From Gammaproteobacteria bacterium (GTDB lineage Bacteria; Pseudomonadota; Gammaproteobacteria; Chromatiales; Chromatiaceae): a stretch of 32,393 bases of DNA. Below, piece after piece: positions 24,893 to 32,315 of the stretch (position 1 is its first letter; every line of letters starts with the position of its first letter). A model generated the notes under the pieces. That model did no database searches and was not told the DNA's origin. It was given only the letters and a program-made list of their open reading frames with translations. The translations under genes and the position numbers were made by a program. The stretch lies in contig JAAAOQ010000064.1 in the NCBI GenBank assembly GCA_009908845.1, positions 1 to 32,393 of the forward strand, read 5' to 3'.

Positions 24893-25618
24893 ATGACTGA
24901 GATCAACGCGCATTGTCGCGAGGGGGCTTGGGAGCGCTCCCGGGCCTGGCAGCTCCTCTCGATCGCCTTCGCCCACCCGGTGCCGGAGATCCACGAGCAG
25001 CTGACCGAGGGCCACTTTCAGCAGGCCTTCCAACAGACCTTGGCGACGGTACACGGGGTACGGATGGCGCTGCCTCCCCTCAGCGTCGATGGCGTCGAGT
25101 TCGAGGCCCAGTACATCACCTTGTTCGACACCGGACCGAAGGGGCGACCGCTGGTCTCACTGCGCGCGAGCGCCTACGAGACCCTGCTAGCGGGCGAGCC
25201 GGCGCCGCGACTGATGCAAAAGTACGCTCAGTTCTACCGGCACTTCGGTGTGCAAGCGAGCGCCGGTCACGGCGACGTCGCCCTGCCGGATCACCTGACC
25301 TGTCAGCTCGACTGTCTTGTTTGGCTCACCCATCTGGAGGGCCGCGCTCAGGCGTCGCGTGATGCGGCAGGGGGCTACCGGCGGGCGCAGCGAGACTTTG
25401 TCGAGCGGCTCTTGGGGCCACACTGCCGCGAGTTCGCGCCCCGGCTATCTGATGCCTGCCGTCAGCGTGGCTTTGATCCCTTCTTCGCGGCGCTTGCCGA
25501 GGCCCTCGATCAGTTGCAAGCCCTTGAGCTGAAATTCCTTCGATCCACGCTACCCGCCAGCGACCCAAGGCCGCCCGCGCCCGTGGCGGTCCGGCCGGCG
25601 CAGAACCTCTGGGGATAA
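24893..25618 (+). CDS. TorD/DmsD-like chaperone of the Mo enzyme (delta)
   Basis: This 241-residue cytosolic protein begins four bases after the beta stop. It is helical, with the family features YITLFDTGPKGRPLVSL, YAQFYRHFGV and LPDHLTCQLDCLVWL (the conserved E/xPDHL segment). Proteins at this place in ser, clr, ddh and ebd operons assist molybdenum cofactor insertion and hold the alpha signal peptide until folding is complete; they are not part of the mature enzyme. The position between beta and gamma (ABDC order) supports the assignment. Confidence 0.85.
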   Translation: MTEINAHCREGAWERSRAWQLLSIAFAHPVPEIHEQLTEGHFQQAFQQTLATVHGVRMALPPLSVDGVEFEAQYITLFDTGPKGRPLVSLRASAYETLLAGEPAPRLMQKYAQFYRHFGVQASAGHGDVALPDHLTCQLDCLVWLTHLEGRAQASRDAAGGYRRAQRDFVERLLGPHCREFAPRLSDACRQRGFDPFFAALAEALDQLQALELKFLRSTLPASDPRPPAPVAVRPAQNLWG

Positions 25619-25621
25619 CCG

Positions 25622-26407
25622 ATGTACAAATCACTGCGAAGAGTCAGTCTCGTCGCGCTGGCCGCGGCCCTGCTGCAGGTGAGTCCAATCAGTGCCAGCG
25701 CCGCCAACCCGAATGCATTGGCGGTCGAGCCGGGGGCGACCATCCCGTTAACCGTGTTTCCCAGTCAGGTCTTCCTGCGGGTAGCGAACGACCCCAGTGA
25801 GATCCTCTGGGAGCGCGTGCCCGAGTATCAGGTCGAGCTGGTCGCGGCGCCGGTCGTGCACCACTCGGTGGAGCTGCGCAAATCGAGCGCCGGGGCCCCT
25901 ATGCCGCTCTACTTCAGTGTTGCGAGCGACGGCGAGCGCCTCTATGTCAAGCTGCGCTGGCGGGATGCGACGCGTGACCGCGAGACCGGAATGGACCAGA
26001 CCCGCGACGGTGCCGCCGTCCAGTTCGCGATGCGCCCAGGGGAACGGACCTCGCACATGATGGGGGCCCCGAACAGGCCCGTGAACATCTGGTATTGGCG
26101 CCCCGATGGCGATCGCGCCGAGAACCTCGGTGCGGGCGGCTTTGGCTCGGCCACCACCCTACCGGACCAGCCCGTGAGCGCCCGCAGCCACTACGGGACG
26201 GCGCGCGTCGCCGATGACAATCAGTGGACGGTCGTCCTGTCGCGGCCACTCGCCGCCGGTGGGGAGTACGACGCGCGCTTCGAGCCGGGCATGGTGCACG
26301 CGATGGCCTTCGCCGTCTGGCAGGGTGACTACGACCAGCGCGATGGACTCAAGCGCACCACCCCGGGCTGGATCAACGTTGATTTCAGTCCCCTTGGGGA
26401 GGGGTAG
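25622..26407 (+). CDS. Heme-b gamma subunit of the Mo enzyme
   Basis: This 261-residue protein has a Sec signal peptide ending near ISASAAN (residue ~28), so it reaches the periplasm by a different route from alpha-beta. The mature part is the beta-sandwich of the ethylbenzene dehydrogenase-like heme-binding family: LYFSVASDGERLYVKLRWRD, DGAAVQFAMRPG, VNIWYW and a C-terminal GWINVDF. Candidate axial ligands are a Met in SHMMGAPNRP and the Lys in GLKRTTPGW, matching the Met-Lys ligation known in EbdC and DdhC. It receives or delivers electrons between the Fe-S subunit and a periplasmic cytochrome, plausibly the diheme protein encoded at 28341. Only three bases separate it from the chaperone gene. 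Confidence 0.88.
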   Translation: MYKSLRRVSLVALAAALLQVSPISASAANPNALAVEPGATIPLTVFPSQVFLRVANDPSEILWERVPEYQVELVAAPVVHHSVELRKSSAGAPMPLYFSVASDGERLYVKLRWRDATRDRETGMDQTRDGAAVQFAMRPGERTSHMMGAPNRPVNIWYWRPDGDRAENLGAGGFGSATTLPDQPVSARSHYGTARVADDNQWTVVLSRPLAAGGEYDARFEPGMVHAMAFAVWQGDYDQRDGLKRTTPGWINVDFSPLGEG

Positions 26408-26411
26408 GGCG

Positions 26412-27347
26412 GTGCCGGTGCCGATCGTGACACTGTCGGGGCAGATCGAAACGGACCCCTCACCCTGCGCGCGCGGTCACGCCTGCAGCTTCTGTCCAGA
26501 GGAAGACAGTTGCCAGCGCGACAAGCCGGGGCATGATCGCGATCTCGTCGCGGAGCGACTTGCGGCAATGGATCGCATCCTGCTCGTGCTCGGAAACAAG
26601 GGCGGGGTCGGCAAGAGCACGGTCGCGGCGAACCTTGCTGCCGCGCTCGCCCAGAAGGGCCATCGGGTTGGGCTGGCCGATGCCGACATCCACGGTCCAA
26701 ACGCCGGGGTCTTCTTCGGCTGCCAGGGCGAGCGGGTCAGGGTTGGCAGTGGCGGCATTCGGCCCACTCGGTATCAGTCACCGGACGGGGCCACTGGGCT
26801 GGCGCTGGGCTCACTAGCCATGCTGCTGCCGGAGCTGGACTCTCCCGTCGTCTGGCGCGATGCCTACAAGTTCGAGTTCATCCACCACCTGGCCGGCTCC
26901 TTCGACTGGGGGCCGCTTGACTACTGGGTCGTGGACATGCCTCCGGGCACCGGCAATGAGCTGATCACCCTCTGCGATCTGCTGGAGGGCCGCCAGGCCG
27001 CGGCGCTCCTGGTAACGACACCACAGGCGATCGCGCTGCACGACAGTCTCAAAGCGGCGCGCTTTTGCCGCGAGCGGGGCTTGCCGATCCTAGGCTGGGT
27101 CGAGAATATGGCCGGCGTGGTCTGTCCGCACTGCGGTGGCGAGATCCAGCTCTTCCCGACATCCGAGCTCAGCGAGCGACTGACCGCTGCCGGGTTGGCG
27201 ACGCTCGCGCGTCTGCCACTGTCACCGCGACTGGCATTCAGATCGGATGCAGGCGCACCCGTCGTCGTTGCGGACCCTGGCAGTCAGGAGGCCGAGAGCT
27301 TCACCGATCTCGCCTCGCGCTGCACGGACTGGCCGGCCCCCTCCTAA
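26412..27347 (+). CDS. Mrp/NBP35-type P-loop ATPase with N-terminal cysteine cluster
   Basis: The start is GTG 26412, preceded by a strong GGGGAGGGG site and four bases after the gamma stop; ATG 26568 would cut off the cysteine-rich part. The 311-residue protein has the deviant Walker A GNKGGVGKST (61-70), DADIHGPN, the VVDMPPGTG Walker B region and the Mrp hallmark CPHCGG (CxxC) that bridges a dimer with an Fe-S cluster. The N-terminus has Cys19, Cys25, Cys28 and Cys34 (C-x5-C-x2-C-x5-C) and lacks the DUF59 domain of classical Mrp. This resembles N-terminal clusters of NBP35-type carriers. As the last gene of the operon it probably supplies Fe-S clusters to the alpha and beta subunits; this is inferred. 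Confidence 0.8.
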   Translation: MPVPIVTLSGQIETDPSPCARGHACSFCPEEDSCQRDKPGHDRDLVAERLAAMDRILLVLGNKGGVGKSTVAANLAAALAQKGHRVGLADADIHGPNAGVFFGCQGERVRVGSGGIRPTRYQSPDGATGLALGSLAMLLPELDSPVVWRDAYKFEFIHHLAGSFDWGPLDYWVVDMPPGTGNELITLCDLLEGRQAAALLVTTPQAIALHDSLKAARFCRERGLPILGWVENMAGVVCPHCGGEIQLFPTSELSERLTAAGLATLARLPLSPRLAFRSDAGAPVVVADPGSQEAESFTDLASRCTDWPAPS

Positions 27348-27388
27348 AGCGTGGAGGTTGAAACGCACCGGGTCGGTCGAGAACGCGG

Positions 27389-28126
27389 CTAGTCGCCGTG
27401 AACCTTTGCCGCAAAGAGATAGCCGACGCCCTGCATAGTGATGATCATCCGTGGCGCGCGCGGATCATCCCCGAGCTTGCGGCGCAGGCGCCCAATCAGG
27501 ACATCGACGGTTCGATCGGACGGGTGCCAATCACGGTTGCTAACGTGATCGAGCAGCGCATCGCGGCTCAGGGCGCGGCCGGGTCTAGCCGTGAGAGCCT
27601 CTAAGAGATTGAATTCGCCACGGGTGAGGTTGATGCGCTGACCATCAGTGGCTAACAAGCAGCGCTGGTGGAGATCTAACGACCAATCCACGAAGTTGCG
27701 GCGGATCGGCTTTTCGTCCTTGTCAGTCTGCCCTTTGACGCGCCGCAGCAGATTGCGTGCCCGCACAAGGAGCTCGCGGGCATTGAAGGGTTTACCGATA
27801 TAGTCGTCGGCGCCAAACTCCAGGCCCAAGATTCGATCCACATCCTCGGCGCGGCCACTAACGAAGATGACGGGCAGTTGCGAGTGCTGGCGAATCTCTC
27901 GCATCAGGCTGTAGCCATCCTCTCCCGGTAGGCCGACATCTAACAGAACGAGATCGACGCTCTGTCGCGCCATGGTGTCTCGTGCCTGCGCCGCATCGCC
28001 GGCCTCGGCGACCACATAGCCATCCTGCTCAAAATAACCCGCTAGCGTGGCACAGGTGACGGGATCGTCGTCGACGATCAAGACGCGGTTATTTGGCAGT
28101 TGCGGCTGTGGATCAGTATTGATCAT
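27389..28126 (-). CDS. OmpR/TorR-type response regulator
   Basis: This 245-residue protein has a receiver domain (RVLIVDDDP, phospho-acceptor Asp63 in LLDVGLP, Lys in GKPFNA) and an OmpR-type winged helix at the C-terminus (DRTVDVLIGRLRRKLGDD, GVGYLF). The receiver/output pattern is closest to TorR-like regulators. It is convergent with the Mrp gene (41 bp apart) and divergent from the diheme cytochrome gene. Its partner is probably the hybrid kinase at 29310, whose terminal Hpt domain would be the phosphodonor, and its targets the three repeated-box promoters. An AT-rich stretch with the palindrome ATGAATTTCAT (28139-28149) precedes its start and may belong to its own promoter. Confidence 0.9.
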   Translation of the reverse strand: MINTDPQPQLPNNRVLIVDDDPVTCATLAGYFEQDGYVVAEAGDAAQARDTMARQSVDLVLLDVGLPGEDGYSLMREIRQHSQLPVIFVSGRAEDVDRILGLEFGADDYIGKPFNARELLVRARNLLRRVKGQTDKDEKPIRRNFVDWSLDLHQRCLLATDGQRINLTRGEFNLLEALTARPGRALSRDALLDHVSNRDWHPSDRTVDVLIGRLRRKLGDDPRAPRMIITMQGVGYLFAAKVHGD

Positions 28127-28220
28127 TATGAGAAAATTATGAATTTCATATGGTTGCGGAACTGCATTTAGACTACAGCGCGATTCGCCCTACCTCAAGT
28201 CCGCGCTCGGGCCGCCATCG

Positions 28221-28296
28221 GTTTTCGTGGCGTTCACAATTTCCTACCCGTCGTTTACAGGTCATGCGTTTGCCGTTTACACCTATTCGGTAAAAG
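28221..28296 (+). promoter_or_regulatory. Tor-box-like promoter module 2 (diheme cytochrome)
   Basis: Boxes GTTCAC (28232-28237), GTTTAC (28253-28258) and GTTTAC (28275-28280) are at 21- and 22-bp steps, then TAAAAG (28291-28296) as -10 after ten bases. GTTTTC lies 11 bp before the first box. The tract CTACCCGTCGTTTACAG is almost identical to module 1. The start codon follows at 28341. Confidence 0.75.
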
Positions 28297-28340
28297 GGAT
28301 TTGTGCGCGCCAACGGCGTCGTCAAAGCGGAGACGAAGCG

Positions 28341-29078
28341 ATGAAAGATAAAGTGACGGAAAGCGTTCTCTTGGCAATGGTCCTAGCGACCGGCGGGACC
28401 ATGCTGCCGGCAGCCGCGAGCGAGCCGAGGCAGCCGTGGGCCCCGGGCATCGAGTCGCCTGGCTATGTCTGGAACGAGCAGAAAGGCGAGAAGCTCCTAG
28501 CGCTGAAGGCAGAGGGCAATGTCATCCGCGGTGAGATCGCCTTTGAGGTGTGCCAAAATTGCCACGGCTTCGGTGCCCCGGGTGACGCTGAGGGTCGCTA
28601 TCCGCGCCTGGCCGGACAGCACGCGTCAGTGTTGATCAAGCAGATGACCGATGTGCGCGCCGGCCGCCGCGACTATCCGAGCGAGTATCCCTTCTTGACA
28701 GAGCATATCGTCAACGTCCAGGAGATCGCCGACGTTGCCGCCTACCTCGAGAGTCTGCCCGTGACATCTGATAACGGCAAGGGTCGTGGCGATGACCTCG
28801 AGCGCGGTCAGGCGCTCTTCGTCGAGGACTGCGAGACCTGCCACGGCGTCTACGGCGAAGGTGATGCTGAGGGGTTCTTTCCGCGCGTCTCGGGCCAGCA
28901 CTACGGGTATTTGGTCCGCGAGTCACGTGACATCCGCGACGGGCGCCGGCGCAACGCGAACCCGGAGATGGTCGATGCGATCGACGACTACACGGACGAG
29001 GAAATCGAGGCCGTCGCGGATTTCATGTCCCGTCTGCCCATCGATGTTCCGCAGGAGGGCAGTGCGGAAGGGAGCTAG
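28341..29078 (+). CDS. Diheme cytochrome c (c4-like)
   Basis: This 245-residue periplasmic protein starts at ATG 28341 with GGAG upstream; the frame is open further 5' but that part overlaps the promoter boxes. A signal peptide ends near AAASEP (about residue 27). Two heme sites are seen, CQNCH (71-75) and CETCH (164-168), each in a cytochrome c fold of about 85 residues with RYPRLAGQH / FFPRVSGQH repeats. This places it in the cytochrome c4 (c553-like tandem) family. Candidate Met ligands are in KQMTDVRAGRR and NPEMVDA. It shares its promoter type with the Mo-enzyme operon, so it probably exchanges electrons with the heme-b gamma subunit and a membrane electron-transport chain. Confidence 0.88.
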   Translation: MKDKVTESVLLAMVLATGGTMLPAAASEPRQPWAPGIESPGYVWNEQKGEKLLALKAEGNVIRGEIAFEVCQNCHGFGAPGDAEGRYPRLAGQHASVLIKQMTDVRAGRRDYPSEYPFLTEHIVNVQEIADVAAYLESLPVTSDNGKGRGDDLERGQALFVEDCETCHGVYGEGDAEGFFPRVSGQHYGYLVRESRDIRDGRRRNANPEMVDAIDDYTDEEIEAVADFMSRLPIDVPQEGSAEGS

Positions 29079-29309
29079 GCGTGAGGCTGGGGGCTAGGGG
29101 TCTAGGGTGACAAAGGTCGCGGCCGGACCCATGGATTGGCCTTCATGGCCTGGTGCAGAGGCGCCGGTCGTGACACTGTCCTGGCTGCCCAAAGCGGCTC
29201 GACCTTAAGCGCGGAAATCGCGTCGTACCTGGAGCCCCGTCACCTTGCAGCGAGTTGTGAACCCGCCTAGGCTCCCGAGCCATGATCCCCGATCACCTGA
29301 GGCGCCTCG

Positions 29310-31697
29310 ATGACGCATCCCCTTCAGCAGCGGCTCTGCGAATGCGTCCGCCGGCATGAAGACCGGCTCGTCGAGCAGGTGATCGACGCCGCCAGAAGGA
29401 CCGGCTATTTCCAATACACACCGGCGCTGACCCGCGCCTGGCGTGAATCGGTCGTCGGCCTCAGTGCCGATTTGACCGCTGCACTTTCGGCGCAGGACGA
29501 TCCGCAACCGATCGTCGCCGACGTCGACTACGTCGATGATCCGCATTGCCGATTCGCGCTGGAGACTGGCCGTCGACATCGCGCGCGGGGCGTCACGCTG
29601 AGCCTCTTCCTCGGACTGATGAAGCACTTTCGGGGGTGCTATCTAGAACTGGTCAGGGAGTGCGATCTGCCGCCGGGCGACAGTGAGCTAGGCCGGAGCT
29701 TCGTGGAGGGCTTCTTCGACCGCGTTGAGGTCGCCCTGTGCACCGACTGGTCACGTCCGGACAAGGACGCGGCGATTGCCGAGCTGACCGCGAAGAACCG
29801 GCTCCTGACCAACGAGAAGGACAAGTACCTGACGCTCTTCGAGAGCATCCAGGATCCCGTCTTCGTGCTCGATCCGACCGGTCGGGTCGAGAATCTGAAT
29901 GCCGCAGCCTGGCGCCTGATCGGGATCGAGACCGACTCGGGTGAGGCCTATTACGGCCACAATCGCCAACTCGCCTCACAGCATCGGATCGCAGCGCTGC
30001 TCGATACCGAGCCCCTCGAGGATGGGGCCACCATCAGGATGGAGACACCGCAGGGACGGCGCAGCTTCGATGTGCACCGACGGGTCATCCTCGACACCGG
30101 TGACAAGTACTCGGGCTCGGTGTTGGTCCTTAGCGATGTCACGGCGCACCTGCGGGCGCTCGCCGAGACCGAGCAAGCCAATCGGGTCAAATCGGCCTTC
30201 CTTGCGACCATCAGCCACGAGATCCGCACGCCACTCAACGGCATCCTCGGTGCGGTCAGGCTGCTCGGCCGTGATCCACTGACACGCGAGCAGCAGTCTT
30301 ATGCAAAGGCCATCGCCCGTTCGGGAGAGCGGCTGCAGACCCTGATCGACAACGTGCTCGACTACTCGCGTATCGAGGCCGGGAAGCTCGCGCTCGATCT
30401 GGGTCCCTTCAGCCTGCGCGAGATCCTCGACAACGTCATCGCGATCATGTCACCGCGTGCCGAAGAGCTGGGCCTGGCGCTCGTCCTCGACGCCCCCGAC
30501 CTGCCGAGCACGGCCGTGCGCGGCGATGCCTGCAAGCTCCAGCAGGTGCTGCTGAATCTGGTCGGCAATGCGCTCAAGTTTAGCGAGCGCGGCGAAGTGA
30601 CCTTGCGGGTGCGTCGCGTGGCGGTCGATCAGACGCGCTTCGAGGTCGAAGACCGCGGCCCTGGAATCGGCGCCACGGAGCGCGAACGGCTGTTTCAGCC
30701 ATTCACACAGCTTCAGCGAGCGGCATCGGAGCGCGACCGGGGTAGCGGGCTCGGCCTTGCGATCTGCCGGCATCTGACCGAGATCATGGGCGGGCGCATC
30801 GGCGTCGAGCCCGCGCAGCCTCGCGGGAGCCTGTTTTGGCTCGAGATCTCGCTGCCGCCGGTCAGCGAGGCCGCGGCACCGGCCTGTCCGGCTGTCCAAG
30901 CGCCTCAGCCCTGCCGGCCGCTGTCGATCCTGCTCGTCGAGGACGAGGAGGTGAATCAGCTCGTGGCGCGGGGCCTACTCGAGTGTGCCGGGCACCGGGT
31001 CAGCGTTGCGGCCAGCGGGGCCGCGGCCCTTAACGCACTGCGCCGAGGTCGAAAGCCGGCCTTCGATCTGGTCATGCTCGATATCCGTCTGCCAGACATG
31101 GACGGCTTCGAGGTCGCCGAGCAGATCCGCGAGCTCACCGAGTGGCGCTTGCCGGTCGTCGCCGTCACCGCCCACGTCGCCCGCCAGGAACTCAAGCGTC
31201 GCGATACGCTCGACGCCCTGATTCTCAAGCCCTTCGATCCGGACGAGCTGCAGCGGACGCTAGCGCGTCTCACTGGCGACGGCGCGCGCGTGCCCTTTCT
31301 CGATCGGGCCCTGCTTTGCGAGCGTCTGGAGCAGCTCGGCCCGGCACGGACTGCCAAGATCGTCGCCGCCTTCGAACGGGTCTGTTCGGCCACCTTGACC
31401 GAATTCTACGATGGGCCCCGTCCAGCACCGGCGACGATCACGGCGGCAGCCCACCGCCTGCGCGGGGCCGCCAACGGGCTCGGGCTGCGCCAACTGGCGC
31501 GGCAGGCGGCCAAGGTCGAAGCGGCTCAGCCGGACCAAGCCGGTCTGGATGCGCTACTGGAAGACCTCCGGACGAGCATCATGCGCTCGCGCCGGGTACT
31601 CGCCGCCTTCTGGGGGGCAATGGACCCATTGAAGCAGGCCCCGGTCAGCGACTCCGGATCGTCGCCCCGAACTGATAGCCGACGCCATGTAGCGTGA
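29310..31697 (+). CDS. Soluble hybrid histidine kinase, TorS-like (PAS-HisKA-HATPase-REC-Hpt)
   Basis: This 795-residue protein starts at ATG 29310 after a GAGG site. Order: an all-helical N-terminal domain (~1-150) of unrecognised ligand; a helix and PAS domain (~160-290, IQDPVFVLDPTGRVENLN); HisKA with SHEIRTPLNG (His303); HATPase with NALKF, DRGPGIG and GSGLGLAI; a receiver (ILLVEDEEVN, Asp591 in MLDIRLP); and an Hpt domain with AHRLRGAANGLG (His715). No transmembrane helix is seen, so unlike TorS it must sense a cytosolic signal. The terminal Hpt should phosphorylate the TorR-like regulator at 27389. The last ~18 codons run antisense into the remnant of a second regulator gene, so the original C-terminus may have been replaced. 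Confidence 0.88.
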   Translation: MTHPLQQRLCECVRRHEDRLVEQVIDAARRTGYFQYTPALTRAWRESVVGLSADLTAALSAQDDPQPIVADVDYVDDPHCRFALETGRRHRARGVTLSLFLGLMKHFRGCYLELVRECDLPPGDSELGRSFVEGFFDRVEVALCTDWSRPDKDAAIAELTAKNRLLTNEKDKYLTLFESIQDPVFVLDPTGRVENLNAAAWRLIGIETDSGEAYYGHNRQLASQHRIAALLDTEPLEDGATIRMETPQGRRSFDVHRRVILDTGDKYSGSVLVLSDVTAHLRALAETEQANRVKSAFLATISHEIRTPLNGILGAVRLLGRDPLTREQQSYAKAIARSGERLQTLIDNVLDYSRIEAGKLALDLGPFSLREILDNVIAIMSPRAEELGLALVLDAPDLPSTAVRGDACKLQQVLLNLVGNALKFSERGEVTLRVRRVAVDQTRFEVEDRGPGIGATERERLFQPFTQLQRAASERDRGSGLGLAICRHLTEIMGGRIGVEPAQPRGSLFWLEISLPPVSEAAAPACPAVQAPQPCRPLSILLVEDEEVNQLVARGLLECAGHRVSVAASGAAALNALRRGRKPAFDLVMLDIRLPDMDGFEVAEQIRELTEWRLPVVAVTAHVARQELKRRDTLDALILKPFDPDELQRTLARLTGDGARVPFLDRALLCERLEQLGPARTAKIVAAFERVCSATLTEFYDGPRPAPATITAAAHRLRGAANGLGLRQLARQAAKVEAAQPDQAGLDALLEDLRTSIMRSRRVLAAFWGAMDPLKQAPVSDSGSSPRTDSRRHVA

Positions 31698-32107
31698 CGA
31701 TCAGTCGCGGCGCTCGGGGATCATCGCCCACCTTTTGGCGCAGCCGGCCGGACATCGACCGCATTGAAGGGATTCACAACAAGGTCGTCAGCACCCCGCT
31801 CGAGCCCGAGGATGCGCTCGACATCCGAGTCCCAGCCTCTGACGAAGATCACCGGCAGCAGCGAGTGCTGGCGGATCTCCCGCATCAGGCTGAAGCCGTC
31901 ATCGCCCGGCAGGCGGTCGTCTAGCAAGACGAGATCGATCTCTCCGCAGCCCCTGGGATAGCGCGTCTGCAGGGCATCGGCCACTTCGGCGACCGCGTAG
32001 CCGCACGTGCTCGAAATGGCACGCGAGGGTTGCATAAGCGACCGGGTCGTCGTCGACATCGAGCGCCACACGCAGCCTCTCGCCCGGTCTCGCTGTCGCG
32101 TTTTCAA
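31645..32107 (-). pseudogene. Second TorR-like response regulator, decayed
   Basis: Read on the minus strand, pieces of a paralogue of the 27389 regulator appear in three frames: LDVDDDPVAYATLACHFE; then GYAVAEVADAL, DLVLLDDRLPGDDGFSLM, REIRQHSLLPVIFV and ILGLERGADDL up to NPFNA; then GRLRQKVGDDPRAPR, LIVTLHGVGYQFGA and a stop at 31645. Between PFNA and VDV about 100 residues (linker and start of the winged helix) are deleted, and a few bases are lost at the junction. A first frameshift lies near CHFEH. The invariant Lys of KPF is Asn. No good start codon exists. It lies between the hybrid kinase and the third repeated-box promoter, the same arrangement as the intact regulator. Confidence 0.85.
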
Positions 32108-32175
32108 TCCGTTGACAAGGTTCTACGCGTCGTTAACCCGAATCGGAATGCCCGTTTACCCCCATTCGATATAAA
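32100..32175 (+). promoter_or_regulatory. Tor-box-like promoter module 3 (right-edge gene)
   Basis: Boxes GTTGAC (32111-32116), GTTAAC (32132-32137) and GTTTAC (32154-32159) at 21- and 22-bp steps; -10 TATAAA at 32170-32175, ten bases after the last box. GTTTTC at 32100-32105 lies 11 bp before the first box, as in module 2. This copy is the most divergent in boxes 1 and 2. Confidence 0.7.
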
Positions 32176-32315
32176 GGATCTTGAGGCGCCCGTTGCCGGC
32201 CGCACCCGGCCGATGCGCGTCTGCGCCTTTGTCGACCTGTTTGCAACGGGTCATACCGTGCCGCCTTCAAGGCGTGCCAGTCGGGCAGATCCATCGACCG
32301 GAAGAGAGAACGATA

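Noticed and set aside
26420-29180. 18-bp near-identical sequence at 26420 and 29163 (GCCGRTCGTGACACTGTC)
   Set aside because: One mismatch in 18 bp is expected by chance about once in a window of this size; flanks do not match.
29079-29309. Peptide-like tail (APVVTLSWLPKAARP) in the gap before the hybrid kinase
   Set aside because: Too short and without start or homology; it may be random GC-rich sequence.
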